DNA of 64,000 nt from Arthrobacter sp. PAMC25284 (GCF_019443425.1 NZ_CP080382.1:62001-126000); one strand, 5' to 3'. Positions 8,866 through 18,567 are shown, counted from the first letter of the stretch. Notes: generated by a model from the sequence alone, not told the origin. Program-made: numbers and translations.

Positions 8866-10213
8866 ATGACACTACGTATGACTGTGATCGGCACCGGATA
8901 TCTCGGCGCCACCCATGCGGCCTGCATGGCAGAGCTCGGCTTCGAGGTACTCGGGGTTGACGTCGACAAGGAAAAGATCGACAGCCTCAGCCGTGGCGAA
9001 CTGCCCATCCACGAGCCCGGCCTGCCGGAACTCCTGCGCAAGCACACGGCCTCTGGCCGGCTGCGCTTCACCACCTCCTTCGAAGAAGCTGGCGCGTTCG
9101 GCGACGTGCACTTCATCGCCGTCGGCACCCCGCAGCGGGCCGGCGAGCACGCTGCCGACATGACCTACGTTGATGCCTCCGTCACAGCCATTGCCCGAGC
9201 CGCCACCAAGAACGCCTTGATCGTGGGTAAGTCCACCGTGCCCGTTGGGTCCGCACGCCGCCTCAAGGGCGTCGTCGCCGAGGAATCCCGCGATGGCGTC
9301 ACGGTGAACTTCGCTTGGAACCCCGAGTTCCTGCGCGAAGGCTTCGCAGTGGAGGACACCCTGCGTCCGGACCGCCTGGTCATCGGCACTGACTCCGAGG
9401 CCGCCGAAAAGACCCTGCGGGAGGTTTACGCTGACGCCCTCAGCCGCAACACCCCGTTCATCTCCACCGACTTCGAGACCGCCGAGCTGGTCAAGGTAGC
9501 CGCGAACGCCTTCCTGGCAACCAAGATCTCCTTCATCAATGCCTTCTCCGAGGTGACCGAGACGGTCGGCGGCAACATCCGGACCCTGGCCGACGCCATC
9601 GGGCTCGACGCCCGCATCGGCCGCCGGTTCCTCAACGCCGGCATCGGCTTCGGCGGCGGCTGCCTCCCCAAGGACATCCGCGCCCTCCAGGGCCCGGGTC
9701 TCCGAGCTGGGGTTGGACAGCACCATGCGCTTCCTCAACGAGGTCGACGAAGTCAACCTGCGCCGCCGGGACCGCGCGGTGTACGTCGCCGAGACCCTGC
9801 TCGGCTCGCTGGAAGGCAAGAAGGTCGCCGTCCTTGGCGTCGCTTTCAAGCCCAACAGCGACGACGTCCGGGACTCCCCGGCCCTGGACGTGGCTGCTCG
9901 GCTCTATAACAGCGGCGCAGACGTCAGCGTCTACGACCCGGCGGCCAACGCCAATGCGTCCAAGCGGTACCCGCGCCTGAACTATGTCGATGCCCTCGCG
10001 ACAGCAGTCGCTGACGCCGACCTCGTGATGCTCCTGACCGAGTGGTCCGAATTCGTGAGCATCGACCCGGCAGAGCTGTCCGCCGTCGTGTCCCACAAGC
10101 GGATCGTCGACGGGCGCAATGTTTTGGACCACGACAAGTGGACCGCGGCAGGCTGGGACATCATTTCCCTCGGCCACAAGAGCGAACTGCTCGAGGTTCC
10201 CGCGGCCCAGTAG
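8866..10213 (+). CDS. ugd: UDP-glucose 6-dehydrogenase (one apparent frameshift)
   Basis: Oxidises UDP-glucose to UDP-glucuronate with NAD+ in the cytoplasm. The N-terminus has the Rossmann motif VIGTGYLGATHA, the middle has FAWNPEFLREGFA and KVAANAFLATKISFINAFSE, and the catalytic cysteine lies in GFGGGCLPKD. The frame breaks right after that motif: GGG at 9690-9692 carries one extra G. With two Gs the reading is ALQARVSELGLDSTMRFL and continues through VAVLGVAFKPNSDDVRDSPA to a stop at 10213, giving the expected length of about 448 residues. The shift fits a consensus error (see findings), though a real lesion cannot be excluded. Start ATG 8866 follows GGGGAA. UDP-glucuronate would feed the nearby polysaccharide genes. 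Confidence 0.85.
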
Positions 10214-10235
10214 GACTATCCGTGCAAAACAGTTC

Positions 10236-10275
10236 AGCCCGGCTCCTCAGCGCGATTGCACCGAGGAGGCGGGCT
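10236..10275 (+). terminator. hairpin after ugd
   Basis: A 13-base stem with one mismatch (AGCCCGGCTCCTC at 10236-10248, GAGGAGGCGGGCT at 10263-10275) and a 14-base loop, 22 bases after the ugd stop. No strong U-tract follows, so it may be an inefficient terminator or a 3' stabiliser. Confidence 0.5.
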
Positions 10276-10329
10276 GATGTGTTTGCTGGCCAATTAGAGC
10301 GAGGCCCAGAGCCTTCCCGTTGAGGTCAG

Positions 10330-11034
10330 GATGCCGCCCTGTGATGCAGGGCGGACGAGCGCATGATCGGATCCGTGGCGGACCGGGTCTTCCAGACAAA
10401 ACGTTCTACGAAGGGCATGGCCCGCATCCCCGCCACAGTCTCCCGAATAATTTCCTCGGTCTCTTTCCTGCCTTACCGTGGCGGAATCGATCTAGTGGCA
10501 GCCCAGTCAGCCACTGCAGGCTCTGTTACCCAGATCGGTTTTCCGTACTTTTCATACAGGGCGGAGACTTTGCCGAGGAAGCTCTCCGCGATAGGCCAGG
10601 CGTAGACGAGCATCGTCATGAAATCCACGCGCCCACCGGTCTGGCCGGCCTTCTTCATGAAATCCTCGATCCAGAGACGCGTCGGGTTGAATGTCGCCAG
10701 GGATCCAAGCCGCAGACCGGTGGCCTCCAGCTGGCGTCAATGCTTGATGGCCTGGTGAACGGACATGTTGGCCTGTGACTTGTGATCCGGCTCGTGGAAG
10801 CCAAGGCGGTACTTGGCGTTCGTTTCGGCCAGTTGGGCCTGCATCTTTCCGATGGCGTCCAGCTCCAGCAGCCGCCGGGCGTCCTTGATGATCGGTATAA
10901 AGGGCGGATTCGAGGAGAGATAATAGGTTGATTCTCACCGGTAGTACCAGCCGACGTTGAGGCTCCGAGAAGGGCGCCCGGCCCGGCCCGGCCATGGCTG
11001 CAAGCAGAACGGCTAGAAATTTCCGGCCATCCAT
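10330..11034 (-). pseudogene. decayed GH128-like gene, copy of neighbour
   Basis: Fragments in several frames align in order with the intact gene at 11182-12075. They include GFHEPDHKSQANMSVHQAIK (intact copy: GFNEPDHRAQANMSVDQAID), LEATGLRLGS, YGKPIWVTEPAVADWAA (intact: YDKPVWITEFAVADWQA) and AMPFVERFVWKTRSATDPIM (intact: EMPFVERFAWKTRAHDDPIM). Frameshifts and internal stops break it repeatedly, and the catalytic-site segment TEFA has become TEPA. It is a tandem duplicate in the same orientation and presumably non-functional. Confidence 0.75.
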
Positions 11035-11181
11035 AAATACCTACCTTTATGCACCGTAATGTGAAACGGGTAAACCATTGGGTCGGACGGGCGCAAGTAA
11101 GAATTAGCACTGGCATGCTGCGGCGATTCGGTTGCTCGGCGGATGCTGCGCCAATCCTGAGTGTGGTGGCGCCGGGCTTCT

Positions 11182-12075
11182 CTAGAGAGACTTGTACAGC
11201 TCGCCGGTAGGGGAGAGCGATCCGTCTTTCATGAAGAGCGCCGATTTCCCCATAATCGGATCGTCATGGGCCCGGGTCTTCCATGCGAAGCGCTCTACAA
11301 AGGGCATTTCGCGAAGGCCAGCCACGGTTTCCTCCATAAAGGTGAGGATCTCGGACTCCGAGAACCGGCTTGGAGACGAGGCCTTGGCCTGCCAGTCGGC
11401 CACGGCAAACTCAGTGATCCATACCGGCTTGTCATAGCGCTCGTGCAGGCTCTGCACCGCCTTCAGCAGGGAGTCCGGGTTCGGGGGCGTATAGGAATGC
11501 ATAGCCACAAAATCAACGCGAAGGTCCTTGGCCGCGGCTTTGTCCATGAACTCCTTGAGCCAATCGCCCAGGGCCTGGACGGGAGCTGGTGAGCCAAGCC
11601 TCAGTCCTGCCGCCTCCAACTGGGGCCACAAGTCGATCGCCTGGTCGACAGACATGTTCGCCTGCGCGCGATGGTCCGGCTCGTTGAATCCAAGGAGCTG
11701 GGTTGCCCTGGAATATTGGATTTCCGACTGTATTCTCTCCACGGCGTTTCTGCGGAGGCTGCCGCTTCCCCAAACCATAGGAACGAATTCAGGGCCCGGC
11801 CGTGCGGCCGGATAGCGCTCGCCCCAATTGTAAAACCAACTCAGATCCAACGAATTAAGCTGCTCAAGCGCAATTCGCCTAGAAAGCGATATGCCGAAGC
11901 CCTTGCGTGCCCCCGGCGGGATAGAGGGGATCGGCCGAATGGAGGGGGTCGGCGAGCCGGTGGGAACCGGCCGGAGTGTTGTGATGGACGGTGGGGGCGC
12001 GTCTGTTGACGTACATGCAGACAGGGCGCCCGCGGCGGCCGCAAGCGGCAGCGCTAGGAACATCCTGCGGTCCAC
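11182..12075 (-). CDS. secreted GH128-like glycosidase lipoprotein
   Basis: 297 residues. The N-terminus is a lipoprotein signal (MDRRMFLALPLAAAAG with lipobox LSAC), then a Pro/Thr/Ser-rich linker to about residue 55. The catalytic domain has SWFYNWGERYP, FVPMVWGSGS, LLGFNEPDHRAQANMSV, GLRLGSPAP, VDFVAMHSYTP and VWITEFAVADW, the order found in GH128/Asl1-type TIM barrels (Glyco_hydro_cc). The two glutamates in NEP and TEF are the likely catalytic pair. Family members act on beta-1,3-glucans; the substrate here is not provable. GTG 12075 is preceded by GGGAGGG at seven bases. A decayed paralogue lies directly downstream. Confidence 0.8.
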   Translation of the reverse strand: MDRRMFLALPLAAAAGALSACTSTDAPPPSITTLRPVPTGSPTPSIRPIPSIPPGARKGFGISLSRRIALEQLNSLDLSWFYNWGERYPAARPGPEFVPMVWGSGSLRRNAVERIQSEIQYSRATQLLGFNEPDHRAQANMSVDQAIDLWPQLEAAGLRLGSPAPVQALGDWLKEFMDKAAAKDLRVDFVAMHSYTPPNPDSLLKAVQSLHERYDKPVWITEFAVADWQAKASSPSRFSESEILTFMEETVAGLREMPFVERFAWKTRAHDDPIMGKSALFMKDGSLSPTGELYKSL

Positions 12076-13009
12076 GTGTTGGTCCCTCCCGTGATATGCC
12101 TTCGGCGACTGCCGTCACAGATGTCAGACCGGAGCCGCGAGAACGAGCGGTCGAACATGGGCCGGCAAATAGCTAGGCATCATTGTCTCACGTAGACGGA
12201 CGTGCGGGGTTTTGTGAGTGCGTTCACAAATACGCACTTGTTAGCTGGGGAATTGGCTTAGTGAGAATGCAGTCAGAAGGATTTGACCGGTTAGATAAGG
12301 AATCCCCATTCCTGAGCCTTGTGGCGGAGGAATTTCAGCTCCGCGGCACGAAGCACGGGGGTGAGCTCGCCCAGTGCTGAAGATCGCCGACGGCCGGTCT
12401 TAACGCGGGGTCATGCTGCTCGAACAGACAAGCCCGGACGGGTACTGCGCCCATGGGGGCCTCCAGACGTCGTCGCGCTCCAGCGTGCCGCGGCTGATTC
12501 CATCCATCTGCGACATCCGCATTGAATCATTGAGGAAACGGTGGAGCCCCTGTTGTGAATCAGACCATCCCTTTTGACTACAACTTCTACAGCTTCCGCG
12601 GCCAGGTGGGGACCCGGCGCCCGGCACCTAACGCCTGAGCAGGTCAGGTAAAGTGGCGGCGCGGGGTTTACGTTATGTGATCCAAATCATAGGGCTGAAG
12701 GCCGGTTCGGCTGCCCTATCAAGGACTTGGTAGTCTAGGGGCGGCTTGCATGTCATATTTCGAGGGGGGCGAACGGGCACACTAAGCTCCGCGTACAATT
12801 GAGCGTTGGCGCGTCGACTGCCAGGGATCGTGGGCCATTTCAGGGGACCTGCCTCAGTTTTGCGGTCTATTCCGTCAAGAGTTTCCACTCCGCGAGTGTG
12901 CGACGTCGAGGCATTAGCTGATGACGCCTCGATAATTGAATTGCTAGTTTTCAGAGAATGAAATTTATTTTTCACGCGGCATACCGTGTGTCAATTTGGA
13001 GGAACGGAA
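12076..13009. other. about 930 bases without a supported gene
   Basis: Between the divergent GH128-like gene and wecC. Short open frames exist but none has a ribosome site plus recognisable protein character. One in-frame stub at about 12554-12637 begins VNQTIPFDYNFYSFRG and could be the broken start of a lost gene. The last 300 bases are AT-rich and probably carry the wecC promoter. I see no strong hairpin or repeat. Confidence 0.4.
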
Positions 13010-14323
13010 ATGTCAACCAAGATTAAAAACGTTGCAGTAGTCGGGTTGGGCTATATCGGTTTGCCCACTGCCGCAATCCTTGCCACTAACGGCCTGCGGG
13101 TTACCGGTGTCGACGTCAATCGCAACAATATTGATGCTATTAATCGCGGCGAGGTACCGTTCGTTGAACCTGATCTGGCAGTTCACGTTGCTGGAGCGGT
13201 GACTCAGGGAAACCTTCGCGCGCAGCTGGAAATGCCCGAGGCCGAGGCCTACATCATCGCAGTACCGACGCCTTTCAATGAAGACAAGACGGCGGACCTT
13301 TCCTATGTCGAGGCCGCTGCCCGGGCTATTGCTCCCAAGCTTCGCGGCGGAGAGCTTGTGGTTCTCGAATCAACCTCACCCCCCGGCGCCACGCAGCACC
13401 TTGCGGACTACCTCGTCGGTCTGCGCCCAGATCTTCGGACGGACGACGCCGCGAGCTCAACTCCCGAGGGACTTCTCCATGTTGCGCACTGCCCAGAGCG
13501 GGTTCTCCCCGGCAGGATCATGATCGAACTGGTCACCAACGACCGCATCGTGGGCGGGATCACTCGACGTGCAGCCGAAATGGCGAAGGGCCTTTACAGC
13601 GTCTTTTGCCAGGGAGCAATCTTCTTGACAGATGCCACCACCGCCGAGATGGCCAAGCTGGTGGAAAACTCATACCGCGACGTAAATATCGCATTCGCGA
13701 ATGAGCTTTCAATCATTTCGGACAAACTGGGAATTGATGTCTGGGAACTGATCTCCCTGGCTAATCACCACCCCCGCGTCAATATCCTCCAGCCCGGTCC
13801 CGGAGTCGGTGGGCACTGCATTGCAGTCGACCCGTGGTTCGTCGTTGCGGCAGCTCCTGAGGAAGCCCGACTTATCCGCCAGGCAAGGATTACCAACGAC
13901 TCGAAGCCTGACTGGGTTGTTCGCAAGGTTGAGGAAGCTGCTTCCACACTTGGTCGTCGGCCGGTCATCGCGGCGCTTGGACTCGCGTTCAAGGCAAACA
14001 TCGATGACCTTCGGGAATCTCCAGCTGTCAGTATCGTCGGCCAACTGGCAGATGCGTTGCCTGAGGCTAAGATTCTCGTAGCGGAACCCCACGTCAGTGA
14101 CTTGCCGGCCGCGCTCGACACCCGCCAGAAAATTCAGCTCATGGATGTGCACTCGGCCATCGACTGCGCGGACATCGTACTTGTATTGGTCGACCATGAT
14201 GAATTCAAGGAGATCTCTAAAGAGCTTCTTGAGGGGAAAGCCGTCGTCGACACCCGCGGCATCTGGAGAGGCCACGCTGAGGTATCAAAGACGGAGAGCG
14301 CACTCTTGGTCGGCGGCCTTTAG
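13010..14323 (+). CDS. wecC: UDP-N-acetyl-D-mannosamine dehydrogenase
   Basis: 437 residues. Converts UDP-ManNAc to UDP-ManNAc-uronate using NAD+ in the cytoplasm. The Rossmann motif VVGLGYIGLPTAAILA is at the N-terminus, followed by YIIAVPTPFNEDKTADLSYV and VLESTSPPGAT, a central helix ENSYRDVNIAFANELS, the catalytic cysteine in GPGVGGHCIAVDPWF, and the C-terminal lobe ALGLAFKANIDDLRESPA. This pattern separates WecC from UDP-glucose dehydrogenases. I chose ATG 13010 because GGAGG ends seven bases upstream; a GTG at 12986 lies inside that leader. WecB, which makes its substrate, is at 21011-22156 across the IS nest, so both genes probably belong to one ManNAcA-containing polymer pathway. Confidence 0.88.
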   Translation: MSTKIKNVAVVGLGYIGLPTAAILATNGLRVTGVDVNRNNIDAINRGEVPFVEPDLAVHVAGAVTQGNLRAQLEMPEAEAYIIAVPTPFNEDKTADLSYVEAAARAIAPKLRGGELVVLESTSPPGATQHLADYLVGLRPDLRTDDAASSTPEGLLHVAHCPERVLPGRIMIELVTNDRIVGGITRRAAEMAKGLYSVFCQGAIFLTDATTAEMAKLVENSYRDVNIAFANELSIISDKLGIDVWELISLANHHPRVNILQPGPGVGGHCIAVDPWFVVAAAPEEARLIRQARITNDSKPDWVVRKVEEAASTLGRRPVIAALGLAFKANIDDLRESPAVSIVGQLADALPEAKILVAEPHVSDLPAALDTRQKIQLMDVHSAIDCADIVLVLVDHDEFKEISKELLEGKAVVDTRGIWRGHAEVSKTESALLVGGL

Positions 14324-14331
14324 ACCGCATT

Positions 14332-14535
14332 TTAAAGGAATTCTTGAGGCGTTAGCGATCGGGCTGTAAATTGGACGGCGAGGAAATTGACATCTTGGAA
14401 ATGCACTAAGGAATTATAGAGGCAGCCATTTTCCAGGACGTCAAATCCAATAGCTTCAATCTGAGCTCCTGAAAGCCTACCGACGAGAGAAGCGGACTCT
14501 CGACGCAGGTGAGCCCGTCGACGGGGAATTTCATG
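14332..14535 (-). pseudogene. 3' remnant of an unidentified gene
   Basis: A leftward frame ending at 14332 encodes about 65 residues with natural-looking composition (SGAQIEAIGFDVLENGCLYN, then NSLVHFQDVNFLAVQFTARS). It is AT-richer than the adjacent IS and converges on wecC. It may be the C-terminal end of a gene cut off by the ISL3-type element that begins to its right. I do not recognise the family. Confidence 0.3.
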
Positions 14536-14540
14536 CCTCG

Positions 14541-14573
14541 GTCCTGGCAGAGCGAGGATCGCTCTGTCAGGAC
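14541..14573. terminator. hairpin near outer end of ancestral ISL3 element
   Basis: GTCCTGGCAGAGCG (14541-14554) pairs with CGCTCTGTCAGGAC (14560-14573), a 14-base stem with one mismatch and a 5-base loop. It lies just outside the 3' end of the oldest ISL3-type transposase. It could be its terminator or part of its terminal repeat; no clear U-tract follows on either strand. Confidence 0.4.
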
Positions 14574-14615
14574 CTCGAAACTGCCGGCAGGAAGCTGGTT
14601 GGTGAACCTTCGCGT

Positions 14616-15153
14616 CTAGGCATGGTTGGTGTGTTTGATTCGGTAGGGGCGGTGGCCGCCGGCTGCGAGTAGGCACCTGAGCCGGTAGTTGGTGAAGTTG
14701 CGGAAGACTCTGGCGATTCGGCGGGTGGTTTCAATGACGCCGTTGATTGCTTCCGAGGGTCCGTTGGAGGCGCCGTTTGTGTCGAAGTAGGCGAGGATGA
14801 TCGCTTTCCATTGTTTGAGTGTGCGGCCCCAGCCGGGAGACTTCCGGGATCGGGCACGTCGGGAATGAATCGATGACTTCGTTGACGAGTTTCCTGCCTC
14901 GTTCCGGTCTGGCGTCGTAGATGTTGCGGAGCTTTTGGTAGCACGGCCAGGCCAGGGTGACTTCGTGGTCCGGGTCCCCAGCGGTGAGTTTCGCATCCAG
15001 CCGGGCGGACTGCTTGTCGGAGAGATGTTCGGCGCCGATCTTCAGGGTCCTGCGGACACGAAAGAGCGGATCTCCCTTGCAACCGCGGTGTCCGAGGGTA
15101 CCTTGCTGCACGGGGCGGCGGACTTCGTCGACCATGGCTGATCCCAGTTTGAC
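14616..15153 (-). pseudogene. ancestral ISL3 transposase, 3' third
   Basis: This is the C-terminal part of the oldest transposase in the nest. Read leftward from 15153 it gives VKLGSAMVDEVRR, CKGDPLFRVRRTLKIGAEHL and RKLVNEVIDSFPTCPIPEV. Near 14840 the frame shifts, then LKQWKAIILAYFDTNGASNG and SEAINGVIETTRRIARVFRN run to a stop at 14616, the typical ISL3 C-terminus. If the element at 15154 is removed, the reading frame joins exactly to the piece at 18580-18724 (FHVVKL + GSAMVDEV), proving that the pieces belong to one gene. Confidence 0.85.
15146..15153. repeat. 8-bp target duplication, left copy (ISL3-A)
   Basis: AGTTTGAC directly precedes the left terminal repeat of ISL3-A. The second copy is at 18572-18579, after the displaced right end. 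Eight bases is the usual duplication length for ISL3 elements. Confidence 0.85.
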
Positions 15154-16598
15154 GGCTCTCCGCGGTTCGTGGTGAATGTTCTGCCGTGATGGGTGTTCAT
15201 GCCGTTGTTCTGGCGGCACTGCGCAACAGGATACGCGTTTTGTAGTTGCGTGCGTTGGTGAATCCCCGGCCTGTCCTTTTGATGTGTTTGATCGCGGTGT
15301 TGTTGGCTTCGACTTTCGCCGTTGTTGCGCCGGTGACTATGAGGACTTCGATCTCCTTCCACCACCGGCAGATCGTGCGCCAGAGCCGGTTCGTTTCCGG
15401 CTGTTCGGCTCGCTCAACCAGACCCTGCAGACGGTCTTTCGCGGCGGCCGCGTCGGCGAGAGAGCCGGTGGCGAGCAGCGTCCGGAGCTGCTCTTTCACC
15501 AGCCACGCAGCTTGCAGTCTTCCCGTGGCGTCATCAGTGGCGAACACGGTGCTGAGCCTGTGTCGTGCCCGGTGCGAGAGTGTGTCGCCGCCGCGCAGGA
15601 GCAGTCGCCGGTTGGCCCAGACCGGGTCGATGGAGCGTCCCCGACGGCCGTGGACCTGCTGGGTGAGGCGTTGCCGGACTTCGGTGAGCATGTGGTTGCC
15701 GAGCTTGACGAGGTGAAACGCGTCGACCGAGACTGCGGTGCGCGGGAGCCACATCCGCAGGGCCTTGCGGAACGCGGCGGAAGGGTCGATCGCGACGACC
15801 TGCACGCCCAGGCGCCATTGAAGTGGGCGGGCGAAGAGCCATTCTCCGACGCCCTCGCTGTCGCGGCCGTCTACGATCCCGAGAACTTGTCCGGTGTCGA
15901 GATCGACGATGGTGGTCATCCAGGGTTCATAGCGTTTCCAGGCCTGGGTGGCCGGGTCGCGGAAGAAACGAACGGAACGGTAGCGGTGTTCGTCGATGCC
16001 GCGCATCCGCGGGGCGAGGGCATCAACATTAGGCAACGTCAGCGCCGCGGAGTCCAGGGCCTTTTGGACCAGCCACCATGAGACGCCGAACGAGGAGGCT
16101 GTCTCCGCGGCTGCTCTTCCGGATCCGATGACGGCGGCTACGAGGGCGTCACGGAGCCGGCGGGTGGACCGTGCCCGGCGCGGGACCTGGGCGGTCTCCT
16201 CGGTGAATGTCCAGCGCGGGCACAGGTACTCATCGCAGAAGAATCTCCGCTTGATCCAGATCACTTCGACTGGGCCGGCGACGGGGATGTCGCGCAGCCG
16301 TTGAGACCGGCGGGAATGAACGCGGGTGCTGATCACGCCGCAGGACGGGCAGCCGGCCTCGGCGGTGGCTTCGACACTGATTCGGCGCTGCCCGAAGGCG
16401 AGGACCTCGGCGTCTGTGACGCGGTAGTCGGGCAGGTTGAAAATGGCGGTAGCAGCGTCCGGACGCTGGGCAGTAGGCTCGATCAAGGCTCGTAGCTCCT
16501 GACGGTTGATGAATGCGTAGAGAACATCCATCACAGCAGGGCTACGAGCCCTTCAGCTTTCAAGACACGGAACCCGTTTCACCATGAACCACGGAGAG
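15154..16598 (-). mobile_element. ISL3-family element A, right end split by IS110
   Basis: The left terminal repeat GGCTCTCCGCGGTTCGTGG begins at 15154. The right repeat (ACCATGAACCACGGAGAG) stops at 16598, where the IS110 element starts; the missing CC reappears at 18570-18571 beyond it. The rejoined right end reads, in reverse, GGCTCTCCGTGGTTCATGG, matching the left end with two differences in 19. Restored length is about 1,447 bp, nearly equal to sister element B. Flanking AGTTTGAC duplications show it inserted into the older ISL3 transposase gene. Confidence 0.88.
15197..16534 (-). CDS. ISL3-family transposase (element A)
   Basis: 445 residues starting at GTG 16534 (or ATG 16531). It has the N-terminal zinc-binding pattern CPSCGVISTRVHSRR...FFCDEYLCPR, an HTH region (RAAAETASSFGVSWWLVQKAL), and the DDE domain with IDEHRYRSVRFF, TTIVDLDTGQVLGIVDGRD, VVAIDPSAAFRKAL and VSVDAFHLVKLGN. 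The C-terminal ANNTAIKHIKRTGRGFTNAR segment is present. I see no stop or shift, so it may be active, although IS110 has broken the right end of its element, which should block its own transposition. It is a close paralogue of the element B protein. Confidence 0.9.
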   Translation of the reverse strand: MMDVLYAFINRQELRALIEPTAQRPDAATAIFNLPDYRVTDAEVLAFGQRRISVEATAEAGCPSCGVISTRVHSRRSQRLRDIPVAGPVEVIWIKRRFFCDEYLCPRWTFTEETAQVPRRARSTRRLRDALVAAVIGSGRAAAETASSFGVSWWLVQKALDSAALTLPNVDALAPRMRGIDEHRYRSVRFFRDPATQAWKRYEPWMTTIVDLDTGQVLGIVDGRDSEGVGEWLFARPLQWRLGVQVVAIDPSAAFRKALRMWLPRTAVSVDAFHLVKLGNHMLTEVRQRLTQQVHGRRGRSIDPVWANRRLLLRGGDTLSHRARHRLSTVFATDDATGRLQAAWLVKEQLRTLLATGSLADAAAAKDRLQGLVERAEQPETNRLWRTICRWWKEIEVLIVTGATTAKVEANNTAIKHIKRTGRGFTNARNYKTRILLRSAARTTA

Positions 16599-16798
16599 AT
16601 TCCCTAACGCTTGTCAAGCCTTTTTTGGCTCTGGACGGCAGGCAGGCTGAATGCACCGTCACCTGTGTTCTGCGGTGGCGGCAGAGCTGTCCGTCCCGGA
16701 AGGGCCCGTTGCCGGCCCGCTGTTGCCCAGGCTGGTGGAGGGGGGCGAAAGCACGGTCTGTGGCTTGGCGTCGTCCGGTATCGGTGGGGTGCTGGTAG

Positions 16799-18157
16799 CT
16801 ACCGCGTCAGGCGTGCCCGTTTCGCTTCGACCGTGTGGGACCGTGACTGGGTGCGCTGTTTTGGCGTGACGGTATAGCGGGAGGCGATGAGCTCTTTCGC
16901 GGCCCGTTTGGTGACCGGTTGCCCCTCGACGTCGCGGAGCTCATACATCTGCCCGGTGGTGAGGGTTTTCCAGGTTCTTTCGGCGAGTTTCCTGGCGACC
17001 GCGATGGTGGCCTGGGTGTGGCAGTGGCCGCGTTCGGTCATCAGCCGGTGATAGAATGCGGCCAGCTGCGGGTCCATGGTCCGGGCGACGCTGCCGGCCT
17101 GGTAGAAAGCCAGGCGCAGGGGCGCCGGTCCTTCCTTGCTGATGGCCCGGCGCGACTGGTTCATCGTCCCGGAGGACCAGTTCGAAGGGGTAATGCCGAC
17201 ATAGTTCGCGGCCTTCTTGGCACTGTCGAACCCGGATCCGTCACCGAAGTAGGCGCGGATGCAAGGACCGATTGCCGGGCCCACGCCAGGCAGGGACAGG
17301 GTCAGCGGGTCATCGCCGTAGAGATGCTCCCACCACTGCCGTGAATGCGACGTGAAGCGATCCACCCTAGCCCGGGATTCCTGCAGGTCAGCGAGGTGCT
17401 CGGTGACATCGACGGCCAGCGCGTCCAGGTCCAGGTGCCCGTCCCAGAAATCCGCCCATCCCCGGGCCGCGGCCTTGATCGCGGTGGCGCGGGAGGGTGT
17501 GTCGGCGACGCCACGGGTGTGCTCGGCGACCACAGCGGTCAGGGTCGCAGCGCGTGCCGATGCCAGGGACCGGAGGTGGGGCCAACGGCCGAGCACGGCC
17601 AGTGCTGTCGGCTCGGATCCGGCGAACGCGGTCCACACATCGGGAAAGGCCCACCGTGCCAGCGACAGAAGTCGCCGCCAGTAGCGGTTGCCGTCAATGA
17701 CGGCGCCGGCCCGGCGGACCACGGCCCGGCGCAGCGCCAGCTGTCCCGGGGATGCCAGGACCAGCGGTGGCGGGTCGAAGATCTCCCCGACGTGGGTGAG
17801 GACCTCGGAGTCGATGACGTCGGATTTATTCTTGCCCATGATGGCTCCGCGCAACCGCGAGGAGTGGCGGGCGCCGATCATTTCCATCTGGCCGCCGGCC
17901 CGTTCGACCGCGAGGGCCAGCGCCAGCCAGGTCATCGATGTCGGTTCCACAACCGCCGTTAGCGGCGCTGGAACTGCGGCCAGCCGCGCCGAGAGCCTCT
18001 CCAACCCGGCCAGTGTCGGGTCGACCGTGAAACGGCTCAGGTGTTCAGTTCCGTCATCGAAAAACTCCCGGACCGCGATATGGTGCCGTGCCGTGATGGC
18101 CGCGTCGATACCCGCTACTGCCCGGATGATCTCCGCGGGTTTATTCTGATTTTGCAT
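16799..18157 (-). CDS. IS110-family DEDD transposase
   Basis: 452 residues. The N-terminal DEDD_Tnp_IS110 domain starts with VAGIDAAITARHHIAVREF (Asp18), then AVVEPTSMTWLALAL (Glu) and GKNKSDVIDSEVL (Asp-Asp), forming the RuvC-like acidic tetrad. The C-terminal transposase_20 domain has LSLPGVGPAIGPCIRAYFGD and GITPSNWSSGTMNQSRR with the conserved serine. Such enzymes act with an element-encoded bridge RNA to choose target and donor DNA. I chose ATG 18157, preceded by GAGGAGGAG, over an in-frame start at 18247. No disruption is seen, so the element may be active. Confidence 0.92.
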   Translation of the reverse strand: MQNQNKPAEIIRAVAGIDAAITARHHIAVREFFDDGTEHLSRFTVDPTLAGLERLSARLAAVPAPLTAVVEPTSMTWLALALAVERAGGQMEMIGARHSSRLRGAIMGKNKSDVIDSEVLTHVGEIFDPPPLVLASPGQLALRRAVVRRAGAVIDGNRYWRRLLSLARWAFPDVWTAFAGSEPTALAVLGRWPHLRSLASARAATLTAVVAEHTRGVADTPSRATAIKAAARGWADFWDGHLDLDALAVDVTEHLADLQESRARVDRFTSHSRQWWEHLYGDDPLTLSLPGVGPAIGPCIRAYFGDGSGFDSAKKAANYVGITPSNWSSGTMNQSRRAISKEGPAPLRLAFYQAGSVARTMDPQLAAFYHRLMTERGHCHTQATIAVARKLAERTWKTLTTGQMYELRDVEGQPVTKRAAKELIASRYTVTPKQRTQSRSHTVEAKRARLTR

Positions 18158-18567
18158 GATGGTTCTCCTCCTCGCATCGAATACGTGCGATGGGACAACC
18201 CGTCGTTGCCGGTCCACCAGCCGAGTCACCAGGCCGGGCTTCCCCATCCTTGGGGAGAACCGTCATGCGCTAACCCGAGCGCCGACGGCGACCTCCCTCA
18301 CACGCCCGCGACTGCTGAGGAAGCGTCGGATACAGTTCCCGCGCTTGTGAGTTATCCGGTGCCTGCCCGGACGAAAGCCGGTGCTGCGCACCGTTCTCTT
18401 CCGGCCACCAATTCCCTCAATCGGGTCTGCTTGGAAGACAGGCCGGGGGTGACGATCTCTTTCACGGGCCATGATGCCCAGCCGAAAACCGGAACCACCC
18501 CGGCCCCTCCCAAGGCCACCGTAAACGACGACCACCCCACGTCAACAGGGGGTACTTAAGAGATACA
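18158..18567 (-). ncRNA. candidate bridge-RNA region of IS110
   Basis: This 410-base non-coding stretch lies between the element's outer end and the transposase ribosome site. In IS110-group elements the bridge RNA is encoded at this 5' end. The stretch is rich in short inverted repeats (for example GGTGCTGCGCACC at 18380-18392) and has no credible protein. By analogy the RNA would begin near the outer end and run leftward. I could not assign target- or donor-binding loops by eye with confidence, so the exact RNA limits are unknown. Confidence 0.5.

Noticed and set aside
12183-12975. Small genes in the gap before wecC
   Set aside because: The short frames lack ribosome sites and protein-like composition; one stub (about 12554) may be a relic but not a gene.
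18158-18567. Protein-coding frames in the IS110 5' end
   Set aside because: Frames overlapping this stretch (e.g. 18041-18559 on +) have no ribosome site or homology and cross into the transposase gene on the other strand.
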